A stretch of DNA of 64,000 nucleotides from Olsenella profusa (GTDB taxonomy: Bacteria > Actinomycetota > Coriobacteriia > Coriobacteriales > Atopobiaceae), in the NCBI RefSeq assembly GCF_016900315.1, contig NZ_JACSNQ010000006.1, positions 32,013 through 96,012 on the forward strand, read 5' to 3'. Shown here in pieces: positions 53,129-61,568 of the stretch (within the stretch, counting starts at the first letter, position 1; every line of letters starts with the position of its first letter). The notes beneath the pieces were generated by a model. That model ran no database searches. It had not been told where the DNA came from and saw only the letters and a program-made list of their open reading frames with translations. Made by a program: the position numbers and the translations under genes.

Positions 53129-54541
53129 ATGAAACCACGAGGGCTTATCGCCAACTTTTCCATCGCCCTTGCGGCACAGATGCTCAATATATTCAGCGGG
53201 GTTCTCACCTCGCTTCTCGTCCCCAAGATTCTCGGCGTCGAGGAGTTTGGCTATTGGCAGCTCTTCGTCTTCTACACAAGTTACGGCATGGTCTTCAGTC
53301 TCGGCGTGGGTGACGGCGTCTACCTCATAGAGGGCGGCCGCTCACGAGACACCATCAACAAGAGGTCGATAAAGTCCCAGTTCCTTCTGGGTATGTCATA
53401 CCAGCTGGCCATCGCACTTCTCATCTGCCTCCTTGCAGCAAGCGATGCATTTGGCGCTGACCGCTCCTTTGTGCTCTTCTCTACGGCTGTGTTCTTTGTT
53501 CTTAACAACGCCGCAAACTACTTCAGCTACCTTCTCCAGGCGATAAACGAGACGCGCAAGTCCTCCATGTCAGTCGCCATCAACAGCGCCACGTTCATCG
53601 TTCCATTGGTGGTCCTCATTGCCATGCGGGTACCTGACTATCGCGTCTACATCGTCTTCTATGCCCTCTCGAGACTCATATCGCTCATCTACTGCATGGT
53701 AGTCACACGGGACTTTCTCTCCGCTCCCCTGCTGCCACTCGGCAAGTCGCTTCCACGCCTGACCAGAAGCATCAGGGCAGGATCAAAGCTCATGTTTGCG
53801 ACGTTAGCAAGCTCGCTCATTCTTGGCGTCATGCGCTTTCTCATCGATCTCAACTGGGGAATCGAGCAGTTCAGCATTGTTTCCCTCTCAGTTTCGATGA
53901 CGACCTTGGTACTTACCTGCGTCTCTCAGGCGAGCATGGTACTCTTCCCCACCCTGCGCCAAGTAGGCGAGGAGGCGCTCGCGCGCTGCTTCGAACTGGT
54001 GAGAGACTGCCTTGATTTTCTCCTGCCCGTCGTCTATCTCCTCTACTCTCCCGGGGCCTTCCTGCTCTCGCTCTGGCTTCCTCAGTACGAGACGAGTTTT
54101 CATCTCTTCTCCATCCTGCTACCACTCTGCGTCTTTGACGGCAAGATGGACCTTGTCGGCATGACCTTCCTCAAGGTGCAGCGTGAGGAGCGCCGCCTGC
54201 TCAAGATAAACGTGGCCACTCTCGCCGTTGGGGCAGCCTTCTCACTCGTCGGAACCTATGCGCTACACTCCATCGAGTTCATCCTCGGTGGCACCGTGGT
54301 CGCCGTAATGGTTCGCTGTCTCTATTCCGAGCACTACGTGGCAAAAATGCTTGGTGTACGCGCCTCTCAGCTGGCTTGGGGGGTCATTCTCATTTCCACC
54401 CTCTTCTCCGTCTCAGCGTACCTGCTCGGTTACATGGCTTCTTGGATCATTTCAGTGGTACTCTACGGTACCTATCTCGTGCTCAACCGATCCCGTCTCC
54501 ACCAGACGCTTTCGTCTCTCGGCTTCGCCCACAGCGCATAA
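53129..54541 (+). CDS. Polysaccharide flippase (Wzx/MATE-like)
   Basis: 470 aa with about twelve to fourteen membrane helices and few charged loops. It opens LIANFSIALAAQMLNIFSGVLTSLLVPKILG, the usual start of polysaccharide-biosynthesis flippases, which move lipid-linked repeat units. The ATG at 53129 has GGAAAGGAT upstream. Presence with a TagGH-type exporter suggests either two polymers or a lipid-linked modification step. Confidence 0.88.
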   Translation: MKPRGLIANFSIALAAQMLNIFSGVLTSLLVPKILGVEEFGYWQLFVFYTSYGMVFSLGVGDGVYLIEGGRSRDTINKRSIKSQFLLGMSYQLAIALLICLLAASDAFGADRSFVLFSTAVFFVLNNAANYFSYLLQAINETRKSSMSVAINSATFIVPLVVLIAMRVPDYRVYIVFYALSRLISLIYCMVVTRDFLSAPLLPLGKSLPRLTRSIRAGSKLMFATLASSLILGVMRFLIDLNWGIEQFSIVSLSVSMTTLVLTCVSQASMVLFPTLRQVGEEALARCFELVRDCLDFLLPVVYLLYSPGAFLLSLWLPQYETSFHLFSILLPLCVFDGKMDLVGMTFLKVQREERRLLKINVATLAVGAAFSLVGTYALHSIEFILGGTVVAVMVRCLYSEHYVAKMLGVRASQLAWGVILISTLFSVSAYLLGYMASWIISVVLYGTYLVLNRSRLHQTLSSLGFAHSA

Positions 54542-54619
54542 CTCCCGCATTGCTCTGTTTTACCTAGGGGCAGCAACCCGACTCACTTACGCCACCTCCC
54601 CGGCGCCCATGTTCATAAC

Positions 54620-54668
54620 TTGAGATTATTCTCAAAAACTTGAAAATTAGCTTGAAAGTCCCTACATT
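54620..54668 (+). promoter_or_regulatory. Promoter and operator-like palindrome before licCA
   Basis: TTGAGATTATTCTCAA (54620-54635) is a perfect 6-bp inverted repeat with a 4-base centre. It is followed by TTGAAA (54640-54645), a 17-base spacer and TACATT (54663-54668), a plausible promoter; a second TTGAAA lies at 54652-54657. CTTGA recurs three times. The region is far more AT-rich than the gene that follows. Confidence 0.5.
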
Positions 54669-54714
54669 CATTTAATGTAAGGAAAGCATTATGTATCCGT
54701 AAGGCACGGCAAAG

Positions 54715-56487
54715 ATGTCACTCACCAAGAACGAGTTCAAGGTTCTCCAGGCCCTGTCCAACACGGGCGAGCGGCTCACGCAGCGCACGCTCGCCGACGA
54801 GACGGGCCTCTCCCTGGGCACCGTCAACTCCACGGTGAAGGCCTGCCGCGGGAGCGGGATGCTCGAGGACGGGCGCATCACGGAGAAGGGCGTGGACGCG
54901 CTCGAGCCCTACCGCGTGCGCAACGCGGTTATCATGGCGGCCGGCCTCTCAAGCCGCTTCGTCCCGCTCTCCTACGAGCGCCCCAAGGGCATGCTGCGCG
55001 TCAAGGGCGAGGTCCTCATAGAGCGCCAGATCAAGCAGCTGCTCAAGCGCGGCATCTCCGACATCACCGTGGTGGTTGGCTACAAGAAGGAGTACTTCTT
55101 CTACCTGGCCGCCAAGTACGGCGTCAAGATCCTCGTGAACGACGAGTACGCCGAGAAGAACAACAGCTGGACGCTCTGGCTGGCCAGAAACCAGCTCGAC
55201 AACACCTACGTCTGCTCCTCGGACGACTACTTCACCGTCAACCCGTTCGAGCGCTACGTCTACAAGTCCTACTACGCCTCCGAGTACGTGAGCGGCCCCA
55301 CCAATGAGTGGTGCCTCGGCACCGGCGCCGGGGACCGCATCACCTCCGTCAGCGTGGGCGGCCACGACTCCTGGGTCATGCTCGGTCAGGTCTACTTTGA
55401 CCACGAGTTCTCCAGCCGCTTCGTCCCGCTGCTCGGCGACGCGCTCAGGCGGCCAGGCTCCTCGGACAAGCTCTGGGAGTCCATCTACGCCGACAACCTC
55501 AAGACGCTCGACATGGAGATCCGCCGCTACCCCGAGGGCGTCATCCACGAGTTCGACTCCCTGGCGGAGCTCGAGAGCTTCGACCCGGAGTTCATCTCAA
55601 ACGTGGACTCGACGATCTTTGACAACATCGTGGGCGTGCTCGGCTGCCGCCGCGAGGAGGTCCGGGACTTCTACCCGCTCAAGCAGGGCATCACCAACCT
55701 CTCGTGCCACTTCGCCACGGACGAGGGCGAGTGGGTGTACCGCCACCCGGGCATCGGGACCGAGCTGCTCGTCAACCGCAGGGCGGAGGTGGCAGCCCTT
55801 GAGGTAGCCCGCTCGCTCGGCGTGGACGACACCTTCGTCTACGAGGACCCCGAGCGCGGCTGGAAAATCTCCCGCTTTGTCCCGGACAGCCGCCAGCCCA
55901 ACCCGCACGACCCGTCCCAGGCGGCGCGCATCATGCAGATGGCGCGCAGCGTCCACAGGAGCGGCGCCACCGTGGGGAGCAGCTTCGACTTCTTTGAGGA
56001 GGCGCAGCGCTACGCGTCTCTCCTGCGCAGGCGCGGACCCATAGACATCCCGGGGTACGAGGAGATGGCCGAGAAGGTCGCGCGGCTCGCAGGCCACGTG
56101 AAGGACGACGGCGCGCCCACCTGCCTGTGCCACAATGACTTCTTCACCCTCAACTTCCTCGTGGACAAAGACGACAAGTACTACCTCATCGACTGGGAGT
56201 ACGCCGGCATGGGCGACTACGCCAACGACTTTGGCACCTTCGCCGTCTGCGACCAGCTTGACGAGGGCGAGATGCGCGCCGCGCTGGCCGCCTACTTTGA
56301 CCGGGAGCCGACCGAGGCCGAGTGGCGCCACAACCTTGCGCACGTGGTCCTTGCCGGGTGGTGCTGGTACCTCTGGGCGCTCCTCAAGGAGGCCGAGGGG
56401 GACAACGTGGGCGAGTGGCTCTACATCTACTTCAACGGCGCGAGCACCTACCTTGACCAGGCCCTCTCGCTCTACGAGGAGGCATAG
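54715..56487 (+). CDS. HTH-LicC-LicA fusion: choline kinase and CTP:phosphocholine cytidylyltransferase
   Basis: 590 aa in three parts. Residues 1-65 are a winged helix (LTQRTLADETGLSLGTVNSTVKAC). Residues ~70-310 are a nucleotidyltransferase: MAAGLSSRF 74-82, ERPKGML, matching LicC. Residues ~325-590 are a choline/ethanolamine kinase-type domain: HND at 473-475 and IDWEYAG near 491, matching LicA. Together they would make CDP-choline from choline. GC is higher than in the genes just upstream. The licB-like gene follows at once. The N-terminal HTH may sense product or regulate the locus; that is inference. Confidence 0.9.
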   Translation: MSLTKNEFKVLQALSNTGERLTQRTLADETGLSLGTVNSTVKACRGSGMLEDGRITEKGVDALEPYRVRNAVIMAAGLSSRFVPLSYERPKGMLRVKGEVLIERQIKQLLKRGISDITVVVGYKKEYFFYLAAKYGVKILVNDEYAEKNNSWTLWLARNQLDNTYVCSSDDYFTVNPFERYVYKSYYASEYVSGPTNEWCLGTGAGDRITSVSVGGHDSWVMLGQVYFDHEFSSRFVPLLGDALRRPGSSDKLWESIYADNLKTLDMEIRRYPEGVIHEFDSLAELESFDPEFISNVDSTIFDNIVGVLGCRREEVRDFYPLKQGITNLSCHFATDEGEWVYRHPGIGTELLVNRRAEVAALEVARSLGVDDTFVYEDPERGWKISRFVPDSRQPNPHDPSQAARIMQMARSVHRSGATVGSSFDFFEEAQRYASLLRRRGPIDIPGYEEMAEKVARLAGHVKDDGAPTCLCHNDFFTLNFLVDKDDKYYLIDWEYAGMGDYANDFGTFAVCDQLDEGEMRAALAAYFDREPTEAEWRHNLAHVVLAGWCWYLWALLKEAEGDNVGEWLYIYFNGASTYLDQALSLYEEA

Positions 56488-56488
56488 G

Positions 56489-57427
56489 GTGCACTTTGGC
56501 GTGATGAGCGGCGTCCTGTGGGGCCTGGACACCGTTGTCCTGGGAATCGCGCTCGGCCTTGCCCCCTACCTGGGAGGCCCCGAGGCGGCCGCCTTCGCGT
56601 CGATCGTGAGCTCGTTTCTGCACGACGCCTTCTGCGCGGCGTGGATCTTCATCTACATGCTCGCGCGCGGGCGCCTCGGCGACACGCTCCGGGCCCTCAG
56701 GACCAGAAGCGGCCTGGTCGTCGCCTGCGGGGCGCTGCTCGGCGGCCCCGTCGGCATGACCGGCTACGTGGTGGCCATCAACAACATCGGCCCCGCCTAC
56801 ACGGCGATCATCTCGGCGTTCTACCCCGCCTTCGGGGCGCTTCTCTCCTACCTGCTGCTCAAGGAGCGCATGCGGGCGGGCCAGCTCGTGGCCCTCTTCG
56901 CGGCCCTTCTCGGCGTCATGGCCATGGGGGCCGTCTCGGCGGGAGACTCCACGGTCGGCAACGTCGCGGTGGGCCTCCTGGGCGCGGCGCTCACCGTGGT
57001 GGGCTGGGGCTCGGAGGCGGTCCTGTGCGCGTGGGGGATGCGTGACGACTCCGTGGACAACGAGACCGCGCTCCAGATCCGCGAGACGACCTCCGCGCTC
57101 GTCTACGCCGTGGCGGTCCTGCCGCTCTTTGGGGCCTGGCCCTTCGCCGCCACGGCTGCGCCCAGCACGGCCACGGGGGTAGTCGCTCTCTCGGGCCTTG
57201 CCGGCGCGGCCTCCTACCTGCTCTACTACAAGGCCATCTCGCGGATCGGCGCCGCGCGGGCGATGGCCCTCAACGTGTCCTACTCGGCCTGGGCCGTGGT
57301 CTTTGGGTTTGTGCTCCAGGGCACGGTCCCCAGCGTCACCACCGTCGCGCTGTGCCTGGTCGTCCTTGTGGGAACTGTGCTCGCCGCCACGGACTGGGAC
57401 GAGCTCACGGGACGCTCGCGCTCTTAG
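56489..57427 (+). CDS. LicB-like choline permease, DMT/EamA family
   Basis: 312 aa, ten membrane helices in two EamA halves (for example PAYTAIISAFYPAFGALLSYLLLKERM and ALNVSYSAWAVVFGFVLQG). GTG start at 56489 has GAGGAGG six bases upstream, inside the end of licCA, and begins one base after its stop. By position it should import choline (LicB role); other small solutes cannot be excluded. Confidence 0.85.
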   Translation: MHFGVMSGVLWGLDTVVLGIALGLAPYLGGPEAAAFASIVSSFLHDAFCAAWIFIYMLARGRLGDTLRALRTRSGLVVACGALLGGPVGMTGYVVAINNIGPAYTAIISAFYPAFGALLSYLLLKERMRAGQLVALFAALLGVMAMGAVSAGDSTVGNVAVGLLGAALTVVGWGSEAVLCAWGMRDDSVDNETALQIRETTSALVYAVAVLPLFGAWPFAATAAPSTATGVVALSGLAGAASYLLYYKAISRIGAARAMALNVSYSAWAVVFGFVLQGTVPSVTTVALCLVVLVGTVLAATDWDELTGRSRS

Positions 57428-57475
57428 GCTATACTCTGTCGCGCAGGTTTGAGGCATCGACGGTATCGGAGCGGC

Positions 57476-58156
57476 ATGCGCGTACTTGCAATCATCCCCG
57501 CCTATAACGAGGAGGAGTCCCTCTCCTCCACGATCGACGAGTTTCTCGCCGCACAGACGGGCTGCGACTACCTTGTGGTGAACGACGGCTCCTCGGACGG
57601 CACCGAGCAGGTGTGCCGCGAGCACGGCTACAACCACGTGACCCACCCCACCAACCTCGGCCTTACCGCGGGCGTGCAGACGGGCATGAAGTACGCCCTC
57701 GCCCACGGCTATGACGCCGCCCTCCAGTTTGACGCGGACGGCCAGCACGTGCCATCCTACATCCCCACCATGGTCGCGGAGATGGAGCACTCCGGCGCGG
57801 ACATCGTGATCGGCTCGCGCTTCGTCGACAAGCCCAAGCCCCTCTCCATGCGCATGCTGGGGTCCCGGCTCATCGAGGCCATCATCCGCCTGACCACGGG
57901 CCAGACCGTGAGGGACCCGACCTCGGGGCTGCGCCTGTACAACCGCGCGATGATGGAGCAGTTTGCGCGCCGCTTCGACTTTGGCCCCGAGCCGGACTCC
58001 GTGGCCTACCTGATGCGCCACGGCGCCAAGGTCCGCGAGGTCCAGGCCGAGATGCGCGAGCGCCAGGCGGGCGAGAGCTACCTCAACTTCGCAAGGTCAA
58101 TCTCGTACATGGCGCGCACGTGCACGTCAATCCTCTTCGTCCAGTGGTTCAGGTGA
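57476..58156 (+). CDS. GT2 glycosyltransferase, polyprenyl-phosphate type
   Basis: 226 aa. VLAIIPAYNEEESLSSTIDEF, VVNDGSSDGT, QFDADGQH and GSRF are the motifs of dolichyl/polyprenyl-phosphate sugar transferases. No membrane tail is fused; the following DUF2304 membrane protein, a frequent partner, may anchor it. ATG at 57476 with GGAG upstream. Confidence 0.92.
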   Translation: MRVLAIIPAYNEEESLSSTIDEFLAAQTGCDYLVVNDGSSDGTEQVCREHGYNHVTHPTNLGLTAGVQTGMKYALAHGYDAALQFDADGQHVPSYIPTMVAEMEHSGADIVIGSRFVDKPKPLSMRMLGSRLIEAIIRLTTGQTVRDPTSGLRLYNRAMMEQFARRFDFGPEPDSVAYLMRHGAKVREVQAEMRERQAGESYLNFARSISYMARTCTSILFVQWFR

Positions 58157-58160
58157 TGTC

Positions 58161-58490
58161 ATGAGCATTGCGCTGAGGGTTTCTCTGATTGTCTGCTCGC
58201 TGCTGATCCTCTTCTTCGTGATGCGGCGCATCCGGAAGTCCGGGCTCGAGATCACGGACTCCATCTTCTGGCTGCTCATCTCGGCGGCGCTCATCGTGAT
58301 CGCCGTGTTCCCGCAGATCGCCTACTGGGCGGCCGACCTGCTGGGCTTTGACGCGGCGGTGAACTTCGTCTTCTGCTGCGGCATCATCGTGCTGCTGGTG
58401 CGCACGTTCGCCCAGGACCAGAAGATCTGCCAGCTCAAGAAGAAGCTCATCACGCTTACCCAGGACGAGGCCCTGCGCGGGCGGGAGTAG
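58161..58490 (+). CDS. DUF2304 membrane protein
   Basis: 109 aa with three membrane helices and a C-terminal charged helix (QDQKICQLKKKLITLTQDEA). DUF2304 proteins are encoded next to GT2 polyprenyl-phosphate transferases, as here (4 bases after), and are thought to work with them; the biochemical role is unknown. Confidence 0.88.
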   Translation: MSIALRVSLIVCSLLILFFVMRRIRKSGLEITDSIFWLLISAALIVIAVFPQIAYWAADLLGFDAAVNFVFCCGIIVLLVRTFAQDQKICQLKKKLITLTQDEALRGRE

Positions 58491-58600
58491 CCCGAGCGGC
58501 GAGAAGGACCGTCCGCGCCGCGGGGGTGTCTGCGCCGCAAAGGGCTGCTCTCGCCGCGGGAGTCTATCCGTACAGCGTAGGCCGCTCGTGCCGCGGCGGG
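58491..58600. repeat. Convergent spacer with dodecamer and GCGCCGC words
   Basis: Exact dodecamer GGCGAGAAGGAC at 58498-58509, 8 bases after the DUF2304 stop. Then variants of GCGCCGCGGG recur about every 20-25 bases up to the rsmB stop. No terminator hairpin with T run was seen. Confidence 0.6.
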
Positions 58601-59917
58601 CTACCTGCGCCGCAGGCGCGCGCAGAAGTGCGTGTCCGCGTCCGGGCGGTCCTCGGTGAGGCCGGCCCCCACAAGCTCGAACCCGACCCCGGCCGGGCTG
58701 GCGAGAAACGCCCTGACCACGTCGTCGTTCTCTTGGGCGAGCACGGAGCAGGTGGCGTAGACGAGCCTGCCGCCCTCCCCCACGCGCGAGGCGGCGCTGG
58801 AGAGAAGCTCCAGCTGGAGCGCAGCGAGCTCGCCGGGCGCGCCCGGCTCGAGCGACCACGCGATCTCCGGGTGGCGGGCCAGCGTGCCCGTTCCGGTGCA
58901 GGGCGCGTCAACGAAGGCCAGGTCAAAGATGCCGAGGGTCGCGTCCAGCGAGCGGGCGTCCGCCGCCACGCAGCACACGTGGGCCGCAGCACCCGCCGCC
59001 TCCATGCGCGCGGCGGCGCGCTCGGATCTGCGCGCGTCCGCCTCCACGGCAACGATCTCACACGGGCCGCCCGCCGCCACGGCGGCCCCCTCGAGCAGCA
59101 GCGTCTTGGTGCCGCGCCCGGAGCCCACCTCGAGCGCGCGCTCGCCCGGAGCGGGCGCGCACGCGAGCGCCACCTCCTGCGCGGCGAGGTCGCACGGCAG
59201 CACGTCCGCGCGCTCCACCAGCCCGGAGGGCGCGAGCGCCGCTGGCGTGCCCAGGCGGAAGGAGCCCGGCAGCGGGCCCGGCTCAGGGGCGCAGCCGGCG
59301 TTTTCCAGCAGCGCGGACGCCTCGCCCGAGCTCAGCCGCACACGGTTGGCCACCACCCAGGCGCCGGCCGGCTCCAGCGCGCGGAGCGCCCACGAGGCCG
59401 CCCGCGCGGGACCGAGCGAGGCCAGCGCGCGCTCGGCGAGCCACTCGGGCAGCGCGCCAACGCGGGCCAGGTCAGCAGCGTCAAACGAACCCGTCTCCAC
59501 GCTCGTGCGCGCCGCGGCGAGCACAGGCACGTCCTCTGTGGCCACGCGCCGCAGTACCGCGTTGGCAAGGCCGGCCGCACGCGGCGCCACGCCGCGCACG
59601 AGCTCCACGCCCTGGCTCACGCACGCGTCGGCGCGGTGTCCCAGGTAGAGCAGCTCGAAGGAGGAGAGCCGCAGCGCGTCCCGCACGCGCGGCTCAAGAC
59701 GGGCGCCCCGGCGCAGGTGGGAGTCGACCACGCGGTCAAGCTCGCCTGCCGCGGCGGTGACGCCCAGCACGAGGCGCGTGACGAGGCCGCGGTCGCGCTC
59801 GGAGAGCTCGTCGAGCGCGTCGCTCGCGCGCAGCAGGTCGCGGGCATGCGCGCCGCGCCGGCGGCACTCCCCCAGCAGCGCCAGCGCCCTCCGGCGCGCC
59901 GCCGTCGCCCGCGCCAC
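58601..59917 (-). CDS. rsmB: 16S rRNA (cytosine967-C5)-methyltransferase RsmB
   Basis: 438 aa. An N-terminal NusB-like domain (about 1-140) is followed by a SAM methyltransferase: VGSGRGTKTLLL, catalytic Cys region DAPCTGTGTLARHPE, second Cys in YATCSVLAQEND. GTG start at 59917 overlaps the fmt TAG stop by one base; the long upstream frame is a shadow of fmt. The order priA-def-fmt-rsmB is common. Confidence 0.94.
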   Translation of the reverse strand: MARATAARRRALALLGECRRRGAHARDLLRASDALDELSERDRGLVTRLVLGVTAAAGELDRVVDSHLRRGARLEPRVRDALRLSSFELLYLGHRADACVSQGVELVRGVAPRAAGLANAVLRRVATEDVPVLAAARTSVETGSFDAADLARVGALPEWLAERALASLGPARAASWALRALEPAGAWVVANRVRLSSGEASALLENAGCAPEPGPLPGSFRLGTPAALAPSGLVERADVLPCDLAAQEVALACAPAPGERALEVGSGRGTKTLLLEGAAVAAGGPCEIVAVEADARRSERAAARMEAAGAAAHVCCVAADARSLDATLGIFDLAFVDAPCTGTGTLARHPEIAWSLEPGAPGELAALQLELLSSAASRVGEGGRLVYATCSVLAQENDDVVRAFLASPAGVGFELVGAGLTEDRPDADTHFCARLRRR

Positions 59918-60918
59918 TACGCACGCTCCCAGGTCAGGCCCTCGCCACGCAGGCCGGCTGCCCAGGCGGAGGCGTCCATCTCCCGCTTGCCGTCCGGCTT
60001 CACGCGCACGAGCTCGAGCGCCCCCTCCACGCAGCCCAGGAGCACCCGCCCGTGGGCGGCGAGCACCGCGCCGGCAGCGAGGTCCTTCTCGCCGTCCGCG
60101 GGTCGAACGGCGCAGACGCGGACACCGCGTCCGGCCACCACGCAGCGGGCCGGGGCCGTGTCGCCGGAGGCCTGTACGCGCAGGACGTTGACACGGGCGG
60201 GATCGGCCGGGTCCAGCAGCAGCTCGGCCTTGCTGATCTTGGCGGCGTGCGTGACCTGTGCCTCGTCCTGCTCCACCCACGCGGCGCTGCCGTCGACGAC
60301 CGCGGGCAGCGTCTCCACCAGCAGGTCCGCACCTAGGCGGGCGAGCTCGGCGGTGAGCTCGGCGGCGCCCTTCTGGCCCACCGGGGTCGAGGCCTGGGCG
60401 CAGTAGGCGCCCGTGTCCACCCCGTGGCCGATCCGCATGATAGAGACGCCCGTCTCGGCGTCCCCGGCAAGGATCGCGCGCTGGATGGGCGCGGCGCCGC
60501 GCCAGCGCGGCAGCAGCGACGCGTGCACGTTCACGCAGCCCGCCGGCGCCAGCGTCAGCACCTCGTCGGGCAGGATGCAGCCAAAGGCGGCCACGCAGAT
60601 GACGTCCGGTGTGGCGGCGGTGAGCTGCGCGAGCACCTCAGGCGTGATCTTCGAGCACTCCGTCACCGGAAGGCCCAGCTCGAGCGCGCGGGCCTTGACC
60701 GGCGAGGGCACGAGCGAGCGGCCGCGGCCGCGCACCGCGTCGGGGCGGGTCAGCACGAGCGTCACCTCGCAGGCCTCGGCCAGGCGCTCGAGCGAGGGCA
60801 CCGCAAAGTCGGGGGTGCCCATGAAGACGACGCGCAGCCGCCGCACGGCGCCGCCCGTGGGGGCCGCGGCCGCCGGGTTCTTCTCGCCTGCGTCCGTCAG
60901 GTTCTTCTCGCCAGCCAT
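59917..60918 (-). CDS. fmt: Methionyl-tRNA formyltransferase with GEKN-tagged N-terminus
   Basis: 333 aa. It formylates initiator Met-tRNA. The core begins near residue 28 with RVVFMGTPDFAVPSL; HASLLPRWRGAAPIQRAI and the Asp in GHGVDTG follow. The first ~27 residues are an extra tail with two AGEKN/GEKN words, encoded by two exact dodecamers (60877-60888 and 60901-60912). A third copy (60082-60093) encodes DGEKD in the C-terminal domain. The ATG at 60918 has GGGGG five bases upstream. It follows def by 8 bases. Confidence 0.95.
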   Translation of the reverse strand: MAGEKNLTDAGEKNPAAAAPTGGAVRRLRVVFMGTPDFAVPSLERLAEACEVTLVLTRPDAVRGRGRSLVPSPVKARALELGLPVTECSKITPEVLAQLTAATPDVICVAAFGCILPDEVLTLAPAGCVNVHASLLPRWRGAAPIQRAILAGDAETGVSIMRIGHGVDTGAYCAQASTPVGQKGAAELTAELARLGADLLVETLPAVVDGSAAWVEQDEAQVTHAAKISKAELLLDPADPARVNVLRVQASGDTAPARCVVAGRGVRVCAVRPADGEKDLAAGAVLAAHGRVLLGCVEGALELVRVKPDGKREMDASAWAAGLRGEGLTWERA

Positions 60919-60926
60919 AGGACCCC

Positions 60927-61478
60927 CTACTCCGCGACCTCGGTCTCGCCCGGGCGCGCGCCGGCAGCCAGGGCCTCCTGGTAGTCGTGCTCGGCCTGGG
61001 CCCGCGCGATCGGCGCGAGGTGGTCGAACATCGTCACGCCGTGGACGTGGTCGATCTCGTGCTGCAGGCAGACGGCCATGAGGTTGTCGCGGGCCTCGTA
61101 CTGCATGAGGTCGCCGTCGAGGTTGCGCGCCTGCACCACCACGTGGCTCGGACGGGTCACGGTGACGCTCACGCCCGGGAAGGAGAGGCACCCCTCGGAC
61201 CCGGTGTGCTCCGGTCCGTCCGCGGTGATGACCTCGGGGTTGATGAGCACGTAGGGGTTCTTCTTGGACCCCTTGCCCGCGTAGTCGACGTCGATGACCA
61301 CGATCTGGCGCATCTCGCCCACCTGCGGGCCGGCGAGGCCGCAGCCGTCCGCCGCGTACATGATCTTGAGCATGCGCTTTGCCAGGGCGCGCACCTCGTC
61401 GTCAATCTCCTCGATGGGCGCGCACTCCTGAGAGAGGCGCGGGTCGGGCGAGAGCACGATCTGCTTGAGCTCGTTCAC
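60927..61478 (-). CDS. def: Peptide deformylase
   Basis: 183 aa. It removes the formyl group from nascent proteins using a metal ion. The three motifs are GCGLAGPQVG (45-54, Cys in place of Ile/Val after the first Gly), EGCLSFPG with Cys97, and QHEIDHVHG with His140, Glu141, His144. It is paired with fmt, the opposing reaction. Confidence 0.95.
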   Translation of the reverse strand: MNELKQIVLSPDPRLSQECAPIEEIDDEVRALAKRMLKIMYAADGCGLAGPQVGEMRQIVVIDVDYAGKGSKKNPYVLINPEVITADGPEHTGSEGCLSFPGVSVTVTRPSHVVVQARNLDGDLMQYEARDNLMAVCLQHEIDHVHGVTMFDHLAPIARAQAEHDYQEALAAGARPGETEVAE

Positions 61479-61568
61479 GGTTTCTCCCTTTTCTGCCGCG
61501 GGGCGCGGGCCGCACGGCGTCGCTTCCTGCCGCGGGGCGTCGCCCGGCGCGGCGTCGTGCCTGCGGCC

